Source of the DNA: Pseudoduganella dura
Lineage (GTDB): Bacteria > Pseudomonadota > Gammaproteobacteria > Burkholderiales > Burkholderiaceae_D
Assembly (NCBI RefSeq): GCF_009727155.1
Contig: NZ_WNWM01000002.1
Coordinates: forward strand, 434,001-498,000
DNA: 64,000 bases
Direction of reading: 5' to 3'
Part shown: piece by piece, positions 17,896 to 30,886 of the stretch
Layout of the letters: the number at the start of each line of letters is the position of its first letter
Numbering within the stretch: the stretch's first letter is position 1
Position numbers and translations under genes: made by a program
The notes under the pieces: model-generated
Seen by the model: only the letters and a program-made list of their open reading frames with translations
What the model was told of the DNA's origin: nothing
Database searches by the model: none

Positions 17896-19602
17896 CTAAT
17901 GTGGAATCATCCCCGTGAACACATAGGCCTGCAACATCGTCATGATGCCGACGATGACCGCGAACATCAGGCTGTGCCTGAGCGTGAAGCGGAACAGTTC
18001 CGATTCGCGGCCCACCAGCCCCGTCGCCGCGCACGCCACGGCGATGGACTGCGGCGAGATCATCTTGCCCGTCACGCCGCCCGTGGTGTTGGCGGCGACC
18101 ATCAGCGTATCGGATACGCCGATCTGGTGGGCGGTGGTGCTTTGCAGCGAGCAGAACAGCGCGTTCGACGACGTGTCCGAACCGGTCAGGAACACGCCGA
18201 GCCAGCCGAGGAACGGCGAGAAGAACGGGAACGCGACCCCGGTGCCGGCCAGTACCAGGGCCAGCGTGGACGACATGCCGGAATAGTTGGCGACGAATGC
18301 GAATGCCAGTACCAGGCCGATCGACAGCACGGGACGGCGCAGTTCCACCAGCGTATCCCTGAAGGCGCGCAGGCCGTCGGCCGGCTTCATGCCCAGCAGG
18401 AGCATGGAGATCACGCCGGTGATCAGGATCGGCGTGCCGACAGCCGACAGGATGTCGAGCTTGTACACGGCTTCGTATGCCTTCGGCGCGGTCACGATGG
18501 GCGCGGTCTTGATGACCAGCTGGTCGAGGAACGGCACGGGCACCTTCAGTACCGTCCAGGCCAGCGGGCCCTTGGCGAACAGCGCCTTGAATACCGGCAG
18601 GCTCCAGAGCGTGACGATCGCCGTCAGGATGCCGAACGGCGCCCAGGCGCGCACCGTCCGTGCCAGCGTGTAGGGGGAACGGGTACGCCCGGCCGGCTGT
18701 CCACCCGCCGCCGCGCCGCCGCCGAAGCCGGACAACGCGGCCGCGCCGCCCGCCGTCACCATGCCGCGGGCGGCGTTCTTCGCCGTGGCCGGCTGCCAGA
18801 CTTTCAGCAGCAGCGTCAACGACACCAGGCTGACCAGCGCGGACGTGATGTCCGGCAGTTCCGGGCCGATGAAGTTCGAAGTGAGGTATTGCGTGACGGC
18901 GAAACTGCCGCCGGCGACCAGCGCGCCCGGCCATACCTCCTTCACGCCGCGCAGGCCGTCCATCATGAACACGAGCCAGAACGGCACGAACAGCGACAGC
19001 AGCGGCAACTGGCGGCCCGCCATGGCGCCGATGTGCATCGCGTCGATGCCGGTGACCTGCCCCGCCACGATGATGGGAATCCCCATCGCGCCGAACGCCA
19101 CCGGCGCGGTGTTGGCGATCAGGCACATGCCCGCCGCGTACAGCGGATTGAAGCCCAGGCCGACCAGCAGCGCGGCGGTAATCGCCACCGGCGCACCGAA
19201 GCCTGCAGCCCCTTCCAGGAAAGCGCCGAAGGAAAAGCCGATCAGCAGCATCTGCAACCGCTGGTCGTCGGTGATGGCCAGTATCGACGCGCGGATCACC
19301 GCCAGCTGGCCGGTGCGTTCGACCACCTTGTACAGGAACACCGCGGTGATGATGATCCAGGCAATCGGCCACAGGCCATAAGCGAAGCCGTAGCCGGCCG
19401 AAGCCAGCGCCTGCGGCACCGGCATGTCATAGGCAAGGACGGCGACGGACAGTGCCAGTGCCAGCGTGATCGCGCCGGCCACGTGGCCTTTCATGCGCAG
19501 CACCGCCAGCGCGGCAAAGAAGAAGATGATGGGTACCGCCGCCGCCAGCGCCGACAATCCCAGGCTGCCGAGCGGCGCGTAGACTTGATTCCAGGCCTGC
19601 AT
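17896..19602 (-). CDS. lldP: L-lactate / glycolate permease (LctP family)
   Basis: A 568-residue polytopic inner-membrane protein of the LctP family, with family stretches [54 protein letters not shown] and [20 protein letters not shown]. It takes up L-lactate, D-lactate or glycolate by proton symport. ATG 19602 has GGAGGAG upstream. The next genes on the strand are the LysR regulator and glcDEF, so the block couples uptake to oxidation. The permease could be called lldP or glcA. L-lactate released by the oxidative deoxysugar pathway at 28705-34479 would be another possible substrate. Confidence 0.93.
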   Translation of the reverse strand: MQAWNQVYAPLGSLGLSALAAAVPIIFFFAALAVLRMKGHVAGAITLALALSVAVLAYDMPVPQALASAGYGFAYGLWPIAWIIITAVFLYKVVERTGQLAVIRASILAITDDQRLQMLLIGFSFGAFLEGAAGFGAPVAITAALLVGLGFNPLYAAGMCLIANTAPVAFGAMGIPIIVAGQVTGIDAMHIGAMAGRQLPLLSLFVPFWLVFMMDGLRGVKEVWPGALVAGGSFAVTQYLTSNFIGPELPDITSALVSLVSLTLLLKVWQPATAKNAARGMVTAGGAAALSGFGGGAAAGGQPAGRTRSPYTLARTVRAWAPFGILTAIVTLWSLPVFKALFAKGPLAWTVLKVPVPFLDQLVIKTAPIVTAPKAYEAVYKLDILSAVGTPILITGVISMLLLGMKPADGLRAFRDTLVELRRPVLSIGLVLAFAFVANYSGMSSTLALVLAGTGVAFPFFSPFLGWLGVFLTGSDTSSNALFCSLQSTTAHQIGVSDTLMVAANTTGGVTGKMISPQSIAVACAATGLVGRESELFRFTLRHSLMFAVIVGIMTMLQAYVFTGMIPH

Positions 19603-19646
19603 GATGTTCTCCTCCAGAGGGTTGGTTTCTTGTCATCCTGGAGGAA

Positions 19647-19702
19647 AGTGTAAGGGGCGCACCGGCGGTAAAACCGTCGCCGCCGGTTGAAATGAATTGA
19701 CT
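19647..19702 (-). promoter_or_regulatory. Putative lactate-permease promoter and motif
   Basis: On the minus strand a TACACT -10 hexamer lies at 19647-19652, the same hexamer as before glcD. A GAAATGAATTGAC motif (19689-19701, plus-strand reading) lies further upstream, similar to the glcD and MFS motifs. A GC-rich 8-bp hairpin (ACCGGCGG/CCGCCGGT) lies between. Regulation by the linked LysR protein is inferred. Confidence 0.35.
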
Positions 19703-19759
19703 GCATGCGTGAAAAACTTTCACCGCGGCGGCGCGGTGGTTCCGCTCAGGTGCTTCGGC

Positions 19760-21058
19760 TTATCCTGCCTGCGGATCGTGCTCCGGGATGGGCCGCACCA
19801 CGAGGAACAGGTACGACATGGCGCCCAGGAAGGCGATGCCGGCGCCGGTGAGCAATGCCGGCACGAACGACCACGTTTGCGCGATGTAGCCGGTCAGCAC
19901 CGGCGCCAGCGCGCCGCCGAGGAAGCCACCGAAGTTCTGCAGCGCGCCGAGCGATGCGACGCCGCTCGGCGGCGCCGCCACCGTGGCGAGCGACCAGGCA
20001 CAGGCCGACGACGCGTTGGCGAGAAAGATCACGATCGAGATGCAGGCGATGGCCACGGCATTGCTCTCGGCCAGGGCCGCGGGAATCGTGAACGCCACCA
20101 TGCCGAGCGTAGCCACCACTACCGCGTTGCGGCGGCCGGTGACCGGCGAAGCCGCGTGCCGGGCCACCCGGTCGGAAGCCCAGCCCGCCACCAGCGCGCC
20201 GACGAAGCCGCACAGGAAGGGAATCGACGCGGCGAGGCCGGCATAGGCCAGCTCCATGTGGCGTTCGGTGCGCAGGTAGCCCGGCAGCCATGTCAGGAAT
20301 ACCCAGTTGAGATAGACCGAACCGAAGAAGCCGAGCATCATGCCCCAGGTCGTCCGGTAGCGGAACAGCGCACGCCATGACGCAAAGCCCGATGCCGGCG
20401 CGGTCTTGCCGGCTTCGTCGATCTCCAGGTAGGCCCGCTCGGCGGCATCCAGTTCCGTGCGAACGGGATCGCGGTAGACGCCGATCCAGACGACTGCCGC
20501 GACGATGCCGAGCGCGCCGGTGGCGAAGAATGCCCAATGCCAGCTCGTCGCGGCGATCAGCGGCGGCAGGCACAGGGGCGCCAGGGCCACACCCAGCGGC
20601 GATGCCGAATTGAAGATCCCCGTGGGCGTGCCGCGCGAGCGGATCGGGAACCAGTTGCTGACGACCCGCGCCGCCGCCGGGAACTGCGGCGCTTCGCCGA
20701 TGCCCAGTGCGATCCGCACGATCAGGAACCAGCCGAACGTGGAAGCCAGTCCGCCGGCGGCCTGCGCGAGCGACCAGACGACGAGGCCGCTGCCGAGCAG
20801 CCAGCGCGGCCCGACCTTGTCTACCAGTGCGCCCACCGGCAACTGGCACAGCGCGTAACTCCACGAAAACGCCGACAGCAGCACGCCCATCTCGCCAAGC
20901 GACAGGCCGAGGTCGGCGCGGATATATTCGTTGGCCACGGCCAGGGTGGCGCGGTCCAGGTAATTGATGACGCCGCAGATGACCAGCAGCGCGAGCGAGA
21001 CGGCCTGGCTGCGGCGGATGCGGGGCGGGATGGCTTTGTTGGCCGGGTGATTGTGCAT
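19760..21058 (-). CDS. MFS transporter of the anion:cation symporter (ACS) family
   Basis: A 432-residue, 12-helix MFS protein. NYLDRATLAVANEYIRADLGLS near the start and GIGEAPQFPAAARVVSNWFP in helix 4-5 are hallmarks of the ACS branch (GudP, GarP, ExuT, DgoT), which imports hexuronates, glucarate/galactarate or galactonate. The even-numbered loops and the QNFGGFLGGALAPVLTG stretch also fit. The likely substrate is a sugar acid, agreeing with the pectin and gluconate genes in the window, but it cannot be fixed. ATG 21058 has no strong ribosome binding site. A promoter is suggested at 21117-21146. Between its start and the rRNA terminator (21059-21290) no gene is seen. Confidence 0.88.
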   Translation of the reverse strand: MHNHPANKAIPPRIRRSQAVSLALLVICGVINYLDRATLAVANEYIRADLGLSLGEMGVLLSAFSWSYALCQLPVGALVDKVGPRWLLGSGLVVWSLAQAAGGLASTFGWFLIVRIALGIGEAPQFPAAARVVSNWFPIRSRGTPTGIFNSASPLGVALAPLCLPPLIAATSWHWAFFATGALGIVAAVVWIGVYRDPVRTELDAAERAYLEIDEAGKTAPASGFASWRALFRYRTTWGMMLGFFGSVYLNWVFLTWLPGYLRTERHMELAYAGLAASIPFLCGFVGALVAGWASDRVARHAASPVTGRRNAVVVATLGMVAFTIPAALAESNAVAIACISIVIFLANASSACAWSLATVAAPPSGVASLGALQNFGGFLGGALAPVLTGYIAQTWSFVPALLTGAGIAFLGAMSYLFLVVRPIPEHDPQAG

Positions 21059-21116
21059 GTCGAAACGCAGCCTGCCGCCGTTGCGGACGAGCTGCCTGAT
21101 AGGGAAAATGACGGCG

Positions 21117-21156
21117 AGTATAGTTCACCGGGGTTTGCGGGAACAAAAGAATTAGC
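21117..21156 (-). promoter_or_regulatory. Putative promoter of the MFS gene
   Basis: Minus strand: -35 TTGTTC (21141-21146), 18-bp spacer, -10 TATACT (21117-21122). A CAAAAGAATTAGC motif (21144-21156, plus-strand reading) overlaps the -35 and resembles the motifs before glcD and lldP. Confidence 0.45.
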
Positions 21157-21290
21157 GCCGTATGGTCGCCCCTGCGACCTGCAACGATCAATTCATATCG
21201 GCGCGATTAATCAGCAATGCCCGGCGGAGCACAAAACCCATGGACAGCGAGCCCAGTCCGCAGCGCCCTGCTGAAGCAGCGCCCCAAAGC

Positions 21291-21324
21291 AAAAAACCCC
21301 CGCCAGATCACTGGACGGGGGTTT
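21291..21324 (-). terminator. Intrinsic terminator of the rRNA operon
   Basis: On the minus strand the stem AAACCCCCG with an inner CCAG/CTGG pairing forms a long GC hairpin, followed by six T residues (plus-strand A-run 21291-21296). It lies just beyond the 5S rRNA and ends the operon. Confidence 0.9.
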
Positions 21325-21336
21325 CTCTATATAACA

Positions 21337-21450
21337 GCCTGACGATAACCTACTTTCACACTGGTTGCAGCACTATCATCGGCGCAAAGTCGTTTCACGG
21401 TCCTGTTCGGGATGGGAAGGGGTGGGACCGACTTGCTATGGTCATCAGGC
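21337..21450 (-). rRNA. rrf: 5S ribosomal RNA
   Basis: About 114 nt, with the standard beta-proteobacterial 5S pattern on the minus strand: TGCCTGATGACCATAGC at the 5' end, CCCATCCCGAACAGG in loop C, and a 3' end pairing with the 5' end (GTCAGGC). It follows 23S in the operon. Exact ends are estimated from the terminal stem. Confidence 0.93.
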
Positions 21451-21573
21451 ATGACTTGTACGTAGCGTCGCTCCCTGCTGGGCAGCGCAGCTACTAATCT
21501 GGAAGAAGTAAAGTTAGGGTAGTTCAAGCTGCATCGTCAAACACAGGCAAATGCTCCATAACCGTCAAGGTTA

Positions 21574-24450
<2,877 letters not shown>

Positions 24451-24565
24451 TATAACCTTGACGGCTATCGGTATCAAGCATTTACTACTGTGTTTTGATG
24501 AGCTTTATTACTACCCTGAACATGCGATGTCTCGCACGTTCAATAAAACTTTACTTCTTCCAGAT

Positions 24566-24575
24566 TGTTAAAGAA
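24566..24575 (-). promoter_or_regulatory. boxA antitermination signal before 23S
   Basis: The minus strand reads TTCTTTAACA, the core of rrn boxA, in the spacer between tRNA-Ala and 23S. A second copy lies in the 16S leader at 26658-26667. BoxA binds NusB/NusE to prevent premature termination in rRNA operons. Confidence 0.75.
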
Positions 24576-24655
24576 CGAAACAGCAGTAGTCTCTAAAAGA
24601 CTAAACATAAAAGTGAACTCGTCACGCTTACGTTTAATATCTTGAGTAGATGCGC

Positions 24656-24731
24656 TGGTGGAGGATGACGGGATCGAACCGACGACCCCCTGCTTGCAAA
24701 GCAGGTGCTCTCCCAGCTGAGCTAATCCCCC
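24656..24731 (-). tRNA. tRNA-Ala (anticodon TGC)
   Basis: 76 nt on the minus strand, with acceptor GGGGGAT, D-arm AGCTCAGCTGGGAGAGC, anticodon loop CTTTGCAAG (TGC), T-arm GGTTCGATCC and an encoded CCA end. It lies in the 16S-23S spacer, as is standard. Confidence 0.97.
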
Positions 24732-24755
24732 AGGGATTTTCTTGTGCCTGATACG

Positions 24756-24832
24756 TGGTGGGTCTGGTTGGGCTCGAACCAACGACCCCCGCGTTATCAA
24801 CACGGTGCTCTAACCAACTGAGCTACAGACCC
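24756..24832 (-). tRNA. tRNA-Ile (anticodon GAT)
   Basis: 77 nt on the minus strand, with acceptor GGGTCTG, D-arm AGCTCAGTTGGTTAGAGC, anticodon loop TTGATAA (GAT), T-arm GGTTCGAGCC and encoded CCA. It precedes tRNA-Ala in the spacer. Confidence 0.97.
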
Positions 24833-24932
24833 GCGCTACAACACGATTGCGGTACTACTGTTTCTTCTTCATTCGACAGTCGATAAGTGTGGACGTTTGG
24901 TGAGCAAGGATTCCGAAGAACCGTGCCTACTC

Positions 24933-26467
<1,535 letters not shown>

Positions 26468-26657
26468 ATCTCTGTTTAAAGTCATTGCTGACTTGTCTTG
26501 AATTCCCACCATTGGCGGAAATTCACTCTCAAGATACTGACGAACCTTCTTGCGAAGGTTACGTTTATTTCTTGTGAGCGTTTGATGCTATATTTTGAGC
26601 TGTCGGGGCCGAAGCCCCGGGCACATCATCAAACGCCCACACTTATCGACTGTTGAT

Positions 26658-26667
26658 TGTTAAAGAA
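26658..26667 (-). promoter_or_regulatory. boxA in the 16S leader
   Basis: The minus strand reads TTCTTTAACA about 190 nt upstream of 16S. A hairpin capped by a TTCG tetraloop (near 26601-26620) follows in the leader. Confidence 0.7.
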
Positions 26668-26731
26668 TTCTGCGCTTTTCAGCGATTCTGCTAGTTCGAC
26701 AAAGCGTTGTGTTTGTCAGCAGAGGAGCGAG

Positions 26732-26760
26732 ATTATCTGGTGTTTCGTGATAACCGTCAA
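26732..26760 (-). promoter_or_regulatory. rRNA operon promoter (P1-like)
   Basis: Minus strand: -35 TTGACG (26755-26760), 17-bp spacer, -10 GATAAT (26732-26737). A GC-rich discriminator follows and an A/T-rich tract lies upstream, as in strong rrn promoters. Confidence 0.8.
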
Positions 26761-26884
26761 GCTTCTTTTTGCCCCGCTTCAACTTGCCGTCGTCACTTTC
26801 GTGCTAATGCGTTGCTGCGAGGGACAGAACTATAGCAAACGTGCCATCCGTCCGCAAGCCCCTTCCTGAAGCATTTTTGCAACG

Positions 26885-27607
26885 TCACGCGCGGCGCGTG
26901 CGCAATCCGTCGACTTCCGCCCGAAGCGCGGTACGGTCGGCATTCAGCGCTTCGAGCTGCGCACGCAATGCCTTGAGTTCGGAAGCATAGTTATCCCGCG
27001 CGGTAACGGCGCCAACCAGGTCCATTTCCGCGGCCAGCCGTGCGTCCGAATCGGTCGCGGCCAGTGTCACGCTGCGTTCCAGTTGCGAGCGCAGGTCGGC
27101 CAGCTGGCGATCCTTGCCATCGATCGCCAACTGGTCCTTGGCCTTGCCGACCAGCGCATTGCTGGCGACTTCGCGCGCATCGCGCAGCTCGATCGTCAGG
27201 CGTTCGATCTGTTCACCGCGCTCGGCCGCCAGGGCGTTCGCCGTCGACAGCTGCGCGAGCAGATCGTCACGTTCCGCTTCGAGCAGCTCTCCCGAGCGGG
27301 CCAGTGCTTCCAGGTCGCTTTCGGCCTGTGCCAGCTTGTCGCGATTGCCCGCCCCGGACTGTTCGGCGAACTGCCGCGCCCAGTCGGCCAGCGCCACTGC
27401 CAGCGGCTCGGGAATCTCCGCCTTCGGTACTTCGGCGGGCGGCACATTGTCCGCGCGCCAGGCGGCGAGCTGCTTGTGGATGGCGTTGGGTGATCCGCTG
27501 CCGCCGATTGCGTCGCGCACTGCCTCGACCGTTACCGGCTGGCCTTCGTTATGCAGGGCGCTTGCCGCCGCTGCAACTTCGTCGAATGTGGGTGTCTGGT
27601 CCAGCAT
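26885..27607 (-). CDS. KfrA-like DNA-binding coiled-coil protein
   Basis: A 240-residue protein. Residues 1-110 match the KfrA N-terminal DNA-binding domain (TFDEVAAAASALHNEGQPVTVEAVRDAIGGSGSPNAIHKQLAAW). From about residue 115 to the end it is a continuous Ala/Glu/Leu-rich coiled coil (ERDDLLAQLSTANALAAERG, LKALRAQLEALNADR). KfrA was described as a plasmid partition-linked repressor that forms filament-like oligomers; chromosomal homologues are common but uncharacterised. Here it lies just upstream of the rRNA operon promoter on the same strand, alone. Target and function are unknown. Confidence 0.8.
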   Translation of the reverse strand: MLDQTPTFDEVAAAASALHNEGQPVTVEAVRDAIGGSGSPNAIHKQLAAWRADNVPPAEVPKAEIPEPLAVALADWARQFAEQSGAGNRDKLAQAESDLEALARSGELLEAERDDLLAQLSTANALAAERGEQIERLTIELRDAREVASNALVGKAKDQLAIDGKDRQLADLRSQLERSVTLAATDSDARLAAEMDLVGAVTARDNYASELKALRAQLEALNADRTALRAEVDGLRTRRA

Positions 27608-27744
27608 GTTTTATCCGTGTCGTGAAGCGCGCAGCTTACTACAGATGCATCCTGGAAGGCACGAGCTTGGGATGCACTGCTCAGGAGGCTGATGCCGGGC
27701 GGACCTGGACGGTGGGTGACAGGCGGCGTAGCCGGTGCCGGCCT

Positions 27745-28338
27745 TCACGCCTGCTGCGACGCGACCAGCGCCACGCCCTCGCCTTCTCCGGTGCGCTGGA
27801 TGCGTACGATGTGCAACGCATCGGCATTCTCGACCAGTACGCACGCCTTGCCGGTGCGCTTGCAGTGATCCTGCACGCGCCAGTAGGCGCCGTGGCTCAT
27901 GCAGCCGGTCTGGCAGATCACCAGGTCGGCGGCCGCCAGATCGGCTTCCAGGCCCGCAAAGTCGTCGGCGGGCGATGCCGGCGCGGTTGACGTGCCCGCG
28001 CGTTGCGGTGCCGGCTGCCGGTCGCGCCGCTCCAGTTCGTCCATCAGCTCCCGGACACGCGCCTGCAACGCTTCCACGTTCCGTGCCAGCGTGACGCGTT
28101 TCGCAAGGCCGGGCATGGCGCGCTCCAGCGCGGCGCGGTCTTCCCTGGCCCAGGCCAGCGCGGTGGTGCGCTTGACCAGCTCAGCCCGCAGTTGCACCGT
28201 TTGCCCGTTCAGCCTCTCGATCTCGCGCGCCTGCGCCTGGATCTGCCTGGAACAGCGCACCTGCACCTCGCCGTATGCACGCAGCAGCGCGGCATGCTCC
28301 TGCAGCAACTGGTCCAAATCTTCGGCGGGAACCTGCAT
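27745..28338 (-). CDS. DUF2325-domain protein, Fur-regulated
   Basis: A 197-residue protein. Residues 1-105 form a helical coiled-coil-like region (LLQEHAALLRAYGEVQVRCSRQ and onward). Residues 125-190 are a DUF2325 domain: LEADLAAADLVICQTGCMSHGAYWRVQDHCKRTGKACVLV. Two Cys (CQTGC) plus a later Cys and His could bind metal. The function of the domain is not established. ATG 28338 has AAAGGAAA. The promoter 43-71 bp upstream contains a good Fur box (28390-28408), so iron repression is strongly suggested and a role in iron-limited growth is inferred. Confidence 0.8.
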   Translation of the reverse strand: MQVPAEDLDQLLQEHAALLRAYGEVQVRCSRQIQAQAREIERLNGQTVQLRAELVKRTTALAWAREDRAALERAMPGLAKRVTLARNVEALQARVRELMDELERRDRQPAPQRAGTSTAPASPADDFAGLEADLAAADLVICQTGCMSHGAYWRVQDHCKRTGKACVLVENADALHIVRIQRTGEGEGVALVASQQA

Positions 28339-28380
28339 CTTGTATTTCCTTTGTTGAATCGTGGCACGGGCGCCCCATGC

Positions 28381-28409
28381 ATTTTAAATGCGAATGATTA
28401 TCATTACAA
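28381..28409 (-). promoter_or_regulatory. Promoter of the DUF2325 gene with embedded Fur box
   Basis: Minus strand: -35 TTGTAA (28404-28409), 17-bp spacer, -10 TAAAAT (28381-28386). The 19-bp stretch 28390-28408 matches the Fur consensus at 14 of 19 positions (core AATGATTATCATT) and covers the spacer and -35, an ideal place for repression by Fe2+-Fur. Confidence 0.75.
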
Positions 28410-28442
28410 GGAAAGCACTCTTCATTTGTCCTGCGTCATGAA

Positions 28443-28469
28443 ATGTCCTGGGGCCTGACCCGAGGACAT
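28443..28469. repeat. Hairpin repeat with CCTGA loop
   Basis: ATGTCCTGGGG (28443-28453) pairs with CCCGAGGACAT (28459-28469) around CCTGA, with one mismatch. Loop and flanks resemble the longer inverted repeat at 5543-5595, suggesting a family of intergenic hairpins. The stretch 28339-28704 otherwise holds the Fur-box promoter and no convincing gene. Confidence 0.55.
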
Positions 28470-28704
28470 TGCTTGATCTGACGCAAAGGTTACGGCGCTC
28501 GCAATACCGTCAGGACGCCAACGCGGCTGGCGCCCGGGTCCGCTTCCTGTGACTCGCGCGCGGAGGCGCACGCAATAGCTGGCGAATACGTTCGTCACTT
28601 CGGCGCGGCCGATCCGGAAGCCGCGCATCGTTTCGCGGTGCGCCATGGCTGGCCGCTCGTCCGGGCAGGCGCGCCTGAAGCTGGATTCCGTCAATCCAGC
28701 CGGT

Positions 28705-29469
28705 TCAGCCGTTCAGCGTAATGAACCCGCCATCGATCGGATAATCGCTGCCGGTGATGAACGACGCCTCGTCGCTGCACAGGTACAGCGCGAGCGCCGC
28801 CACCTCGTCCGGCTGCGCCATCCGCCCGATCGGCTGCGTCTTCGACAGCTTCTCGAACATCTCCCCTTCCCGGCCCGGGTAATTCTTCGCCAGGAAGCCG
28901 TCGACGAACGGCGTGTGCACGCGCCCCGGGGAAATCGAATTGCAGCGGATGCCGTCCCGCAGGTAGTCCTTGGCCACCGACAGCGTCATCGCCATCACCG
29001 CGCCCTTGGCCGTGGAATAGGCGAAGCGCTCGGCCACGCCGACCCAGGCGGCCACCGACGCCATGTTGACGATCACGCCGCCGCCGTTGGTGCGCAGTTG
29101 CGGGATTGCGGCATGCAGGCAGTTGTAGACGCCTTTCACGTTGACGGCCATCACGCGGTCGAAGTCGCCTTCCGCGGTGTTGTCGGCCTTGCCGATGTGG
29201 GCGATGCCGGCGTTGTTGACGAGGATGCCGAGCGGGCCGATGGCGTCGAACGCGGCCAGCACGTCGGCCTGCACCGCCACGTTGCAGGCGTGCGCCGTGG
29301 CCGTGCCGCCTTCGCGGCGGATTTCCTGCGCCACCTCGCGGGCGGCGTCCTCGCCGATATCGAGCACGTGGACGGCGGCGCCCCGGGCGGCGAGCAGCTT
29401 CGCGATGGACCGGCCGATGCCGCTGCCGGCGCCGGTGACGACGGCCTTCCTGTCGTTCAGATTAAACAC
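28705..29469 (-). CDS. SDR dehydrogenase, likely 2-keto-3-deoxy-L-fuconate 4-dehydrogenase
   Basis: A 254-residue classical short-chain dehydrogenase. The nucleotide motif TGAGSGIG is at residues 12-19, NNAG near residue 87, active-site Ser in VNMASVAAW and YSTAK for the catalytic Tyr/Lys. The C-terminus is ASFITGSDYPIDGGFITLNG. In oxidative L-fucose pathways an SDR of this kind oxidises 2-keto-3-deoxy-L-fuconate with NAD+ to the 2,4-diketo acid, which the FAH-family hydrolase encoded upstream would cleave. The start is GTG 29469, overlapping the fucP stop by 8 bp, with GGAG upstream. It is the last gene of the operon. The family is certain; the substrate comes from context. Confidence 0.85.
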   Translation of the reverse strand: MFNLNDRKAVVTGAGSGIGRSIAKLLAARGAAVHVLDIGEDAAREVAQEIRREGGTATAHACNVAVQADVLAAFDAIGPLGILVNNAGIAHIGKADNTAEGDFDRVMAVNVKGVYNCLHAAIPQLRTNGGGVIVNMASVAAWVGVAERFAYSTAKGAVMAMTLSVAKDYLRDGIRCNSISPGRVHTPFVDGFLAKNYPGREGEMFEKLSKTQPIGRMAQPDEVAALALYLCSDEASFITGSDYPIDGGFITLNG

Positions 29470-30784
29470 GTTTCAATGCTCCATTGGTGAGGGGAGGAAC
29501 CGGCGCCGCCCGGCGCTCCGCCGCGAGCACCGTGCGGGCGAACCAGGCAACGACGAGGAAACACACCAGCGGCACCACGTAGCCCAGCTGGATGCTGTGC
29601 GTGACATCGCTGACGAAGCCGAACGCCAGCGGCAGCAGCGCGCCGCCGACGATCGCCATGATGATCAGACTGCTGCCCATTTCCGTGTCGGCGCCGGCAT
29701 CCCTGATGCCGAGGGCAAAAATGGTCGGAAACATGATCGACATGAAGAATACGATGCCGATCACGGCCGCCACGCAGGCGATGCCGCCGGCGAACATCGT
29801 CACCGCCGCCAGCAGCGTGCATAGCAGCGCATGCACCAGCAGCAGCCTGGCCGGCGCCACGTACCTCATCGCGCAGGTGCCGGCGAAACGCCCGACGACG
29901 AAGGCCACGCCGCAGCCCCAGCCCAGGTAATCGGCGGCAGCGACGTGCGACAGGCCCGCCGAGTCGGCGGCGAACAGGATGAAGAAGCTGAACACGCAGA
30001 CCTGCGCGCCCACGTAGAAGAACTGCGCGATGACCGCGCGCCGGACCGGCCCGCGCCGCCACGCCCGCGCGATGGCGCCGGCGGCCGCTTCGTGCCGCCC
30101 ATCGCACGCGTCGGGCCTGTGGGGGCGATCCGGTTCCGGCAGGCGGATGAACCAGAACACGATGGCGATGGCGAAGATCACCAGGCCCAGCACCAGGTAC
30201 GGCCCTTTCACGCTGGCCGCTTCGGCCGCCAGCGCCGCCGTTCGCGCGCCGGCGCTCATCGCCTGCAGCTGCTGGTCGCTTGCCCCCTGCACCAGGATCA
30301 GCCGCGCGCCGACGATCGGCGCCACCGCGGCGGCCAGGCCGTTGAACGACTGCGCCAGGTTCAGGCGCTGCGTGGCGCGTTCGGGCCGGCCCAGCAGCGC
30401 GGCATACGGATTGGCCGCCGTTTCCAGCAGCGTCAGGCCGCACGCGATGATGAACAGCGCGGCCAGGAACACCGCATAGCGGTGGGTATCGGCTGCCGGG
30501 ATGAACAGCAGCGAGCCACTGCCGAACAGCAGCAGGCCGGCGATGATCGCGGGGCGGTAGCCGGCGCGGCGGATCAGCATGCCGGCCGGCAGCGCCATCA
30601 CGAAGTAGGCGACGTAGACGGCCGAATCGACCAGCGCGGCCTGCAGCACCGTCAGGCTGAACGAGCGCCGCAGGTGCGGAATCAGGATCGGATCGAGGTT
30701 GTGAACGAAGCCCCACAGGAAAAACAGCGTGGTGATCATCACAAAGGCGAACTTGTACGAACGCCGGGGGGAAAGTTCGGTCAT
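29462..30784 (-). CDS. fucP: FucP-type MFS sugar permease
   Basis: A 440-residue MFS protein of the fucose:H+ symporter group. It opens with FAFVMITTLFFLWGFVHNLDPILIPHLRRSF, the FucP signature, and has LLETAANPYAALLG and SFNGLAAAVAPIVGA in helices 4-5. It most likely imports L-fucose or a similar deoxy or rare sugar. ATG 30784 has GGAG 10 bp upstream; a TTG six bases earlier is less likely. About 100 bp separate it from the FAH gene, and it overlaps the SDR gene. Within the operon it supplies the substrate for the aldo/keto reductase. Confidence 0.88.
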   Translation of the reverse strand: MTELSPRRSYKFAFVMITTLFFLWGFVHNLDPILIPHLRRSFSLTVLQAALVDSAVYVAYFVMALPAGMLIRRAGYRPAIIAGLLLFGSGSLLFIPAADTHRYAVFLAALFIIACGLTLLETAANPYAALLGRPERATQRLNLAQSFNGLAAAVAPIVGARLILVQGASDQQLQAMSAGARTAALAAEAASVKGPYLVLGLVIFAIAIVFWFIRLPEPDRPHRPDACDGRHEAAAGAIARAWRRGPVRRAVIAQFFYVGAQVCVFSFFILFAADSAGLSHVAAADYLGWGCGVAFVVGRFAGTCAMRYVAPARLLLVHALLCTLLAAVTMFAGGIACVAAVIGIVFFMSIMFPTIFALGIRDAGADTEMGSSLIIMAIVGGALLPLAFGFVSDVTHSIQLGYVVPLVCFLVVAWFARTVLAAERRAAPVPPLTNGALKRV

Positions 30785-30886
30785 GTCCAACGTCTCCAGT
30801 GGGGGCCGCGTACATTGCGCGGCCCTGTTCGTTCCAGACGATTCCCTGCAACCTTCGCCGCGCCGTGCATGCGCGGCGGCGCGGCG

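Noticed and set aside
28422-28694. 90-codon minus-strand frame
   Set aside because: It runs through the hairpin at 28443-28469, has no recognisable domain and no clear ribosome binding site; left as non-coding.
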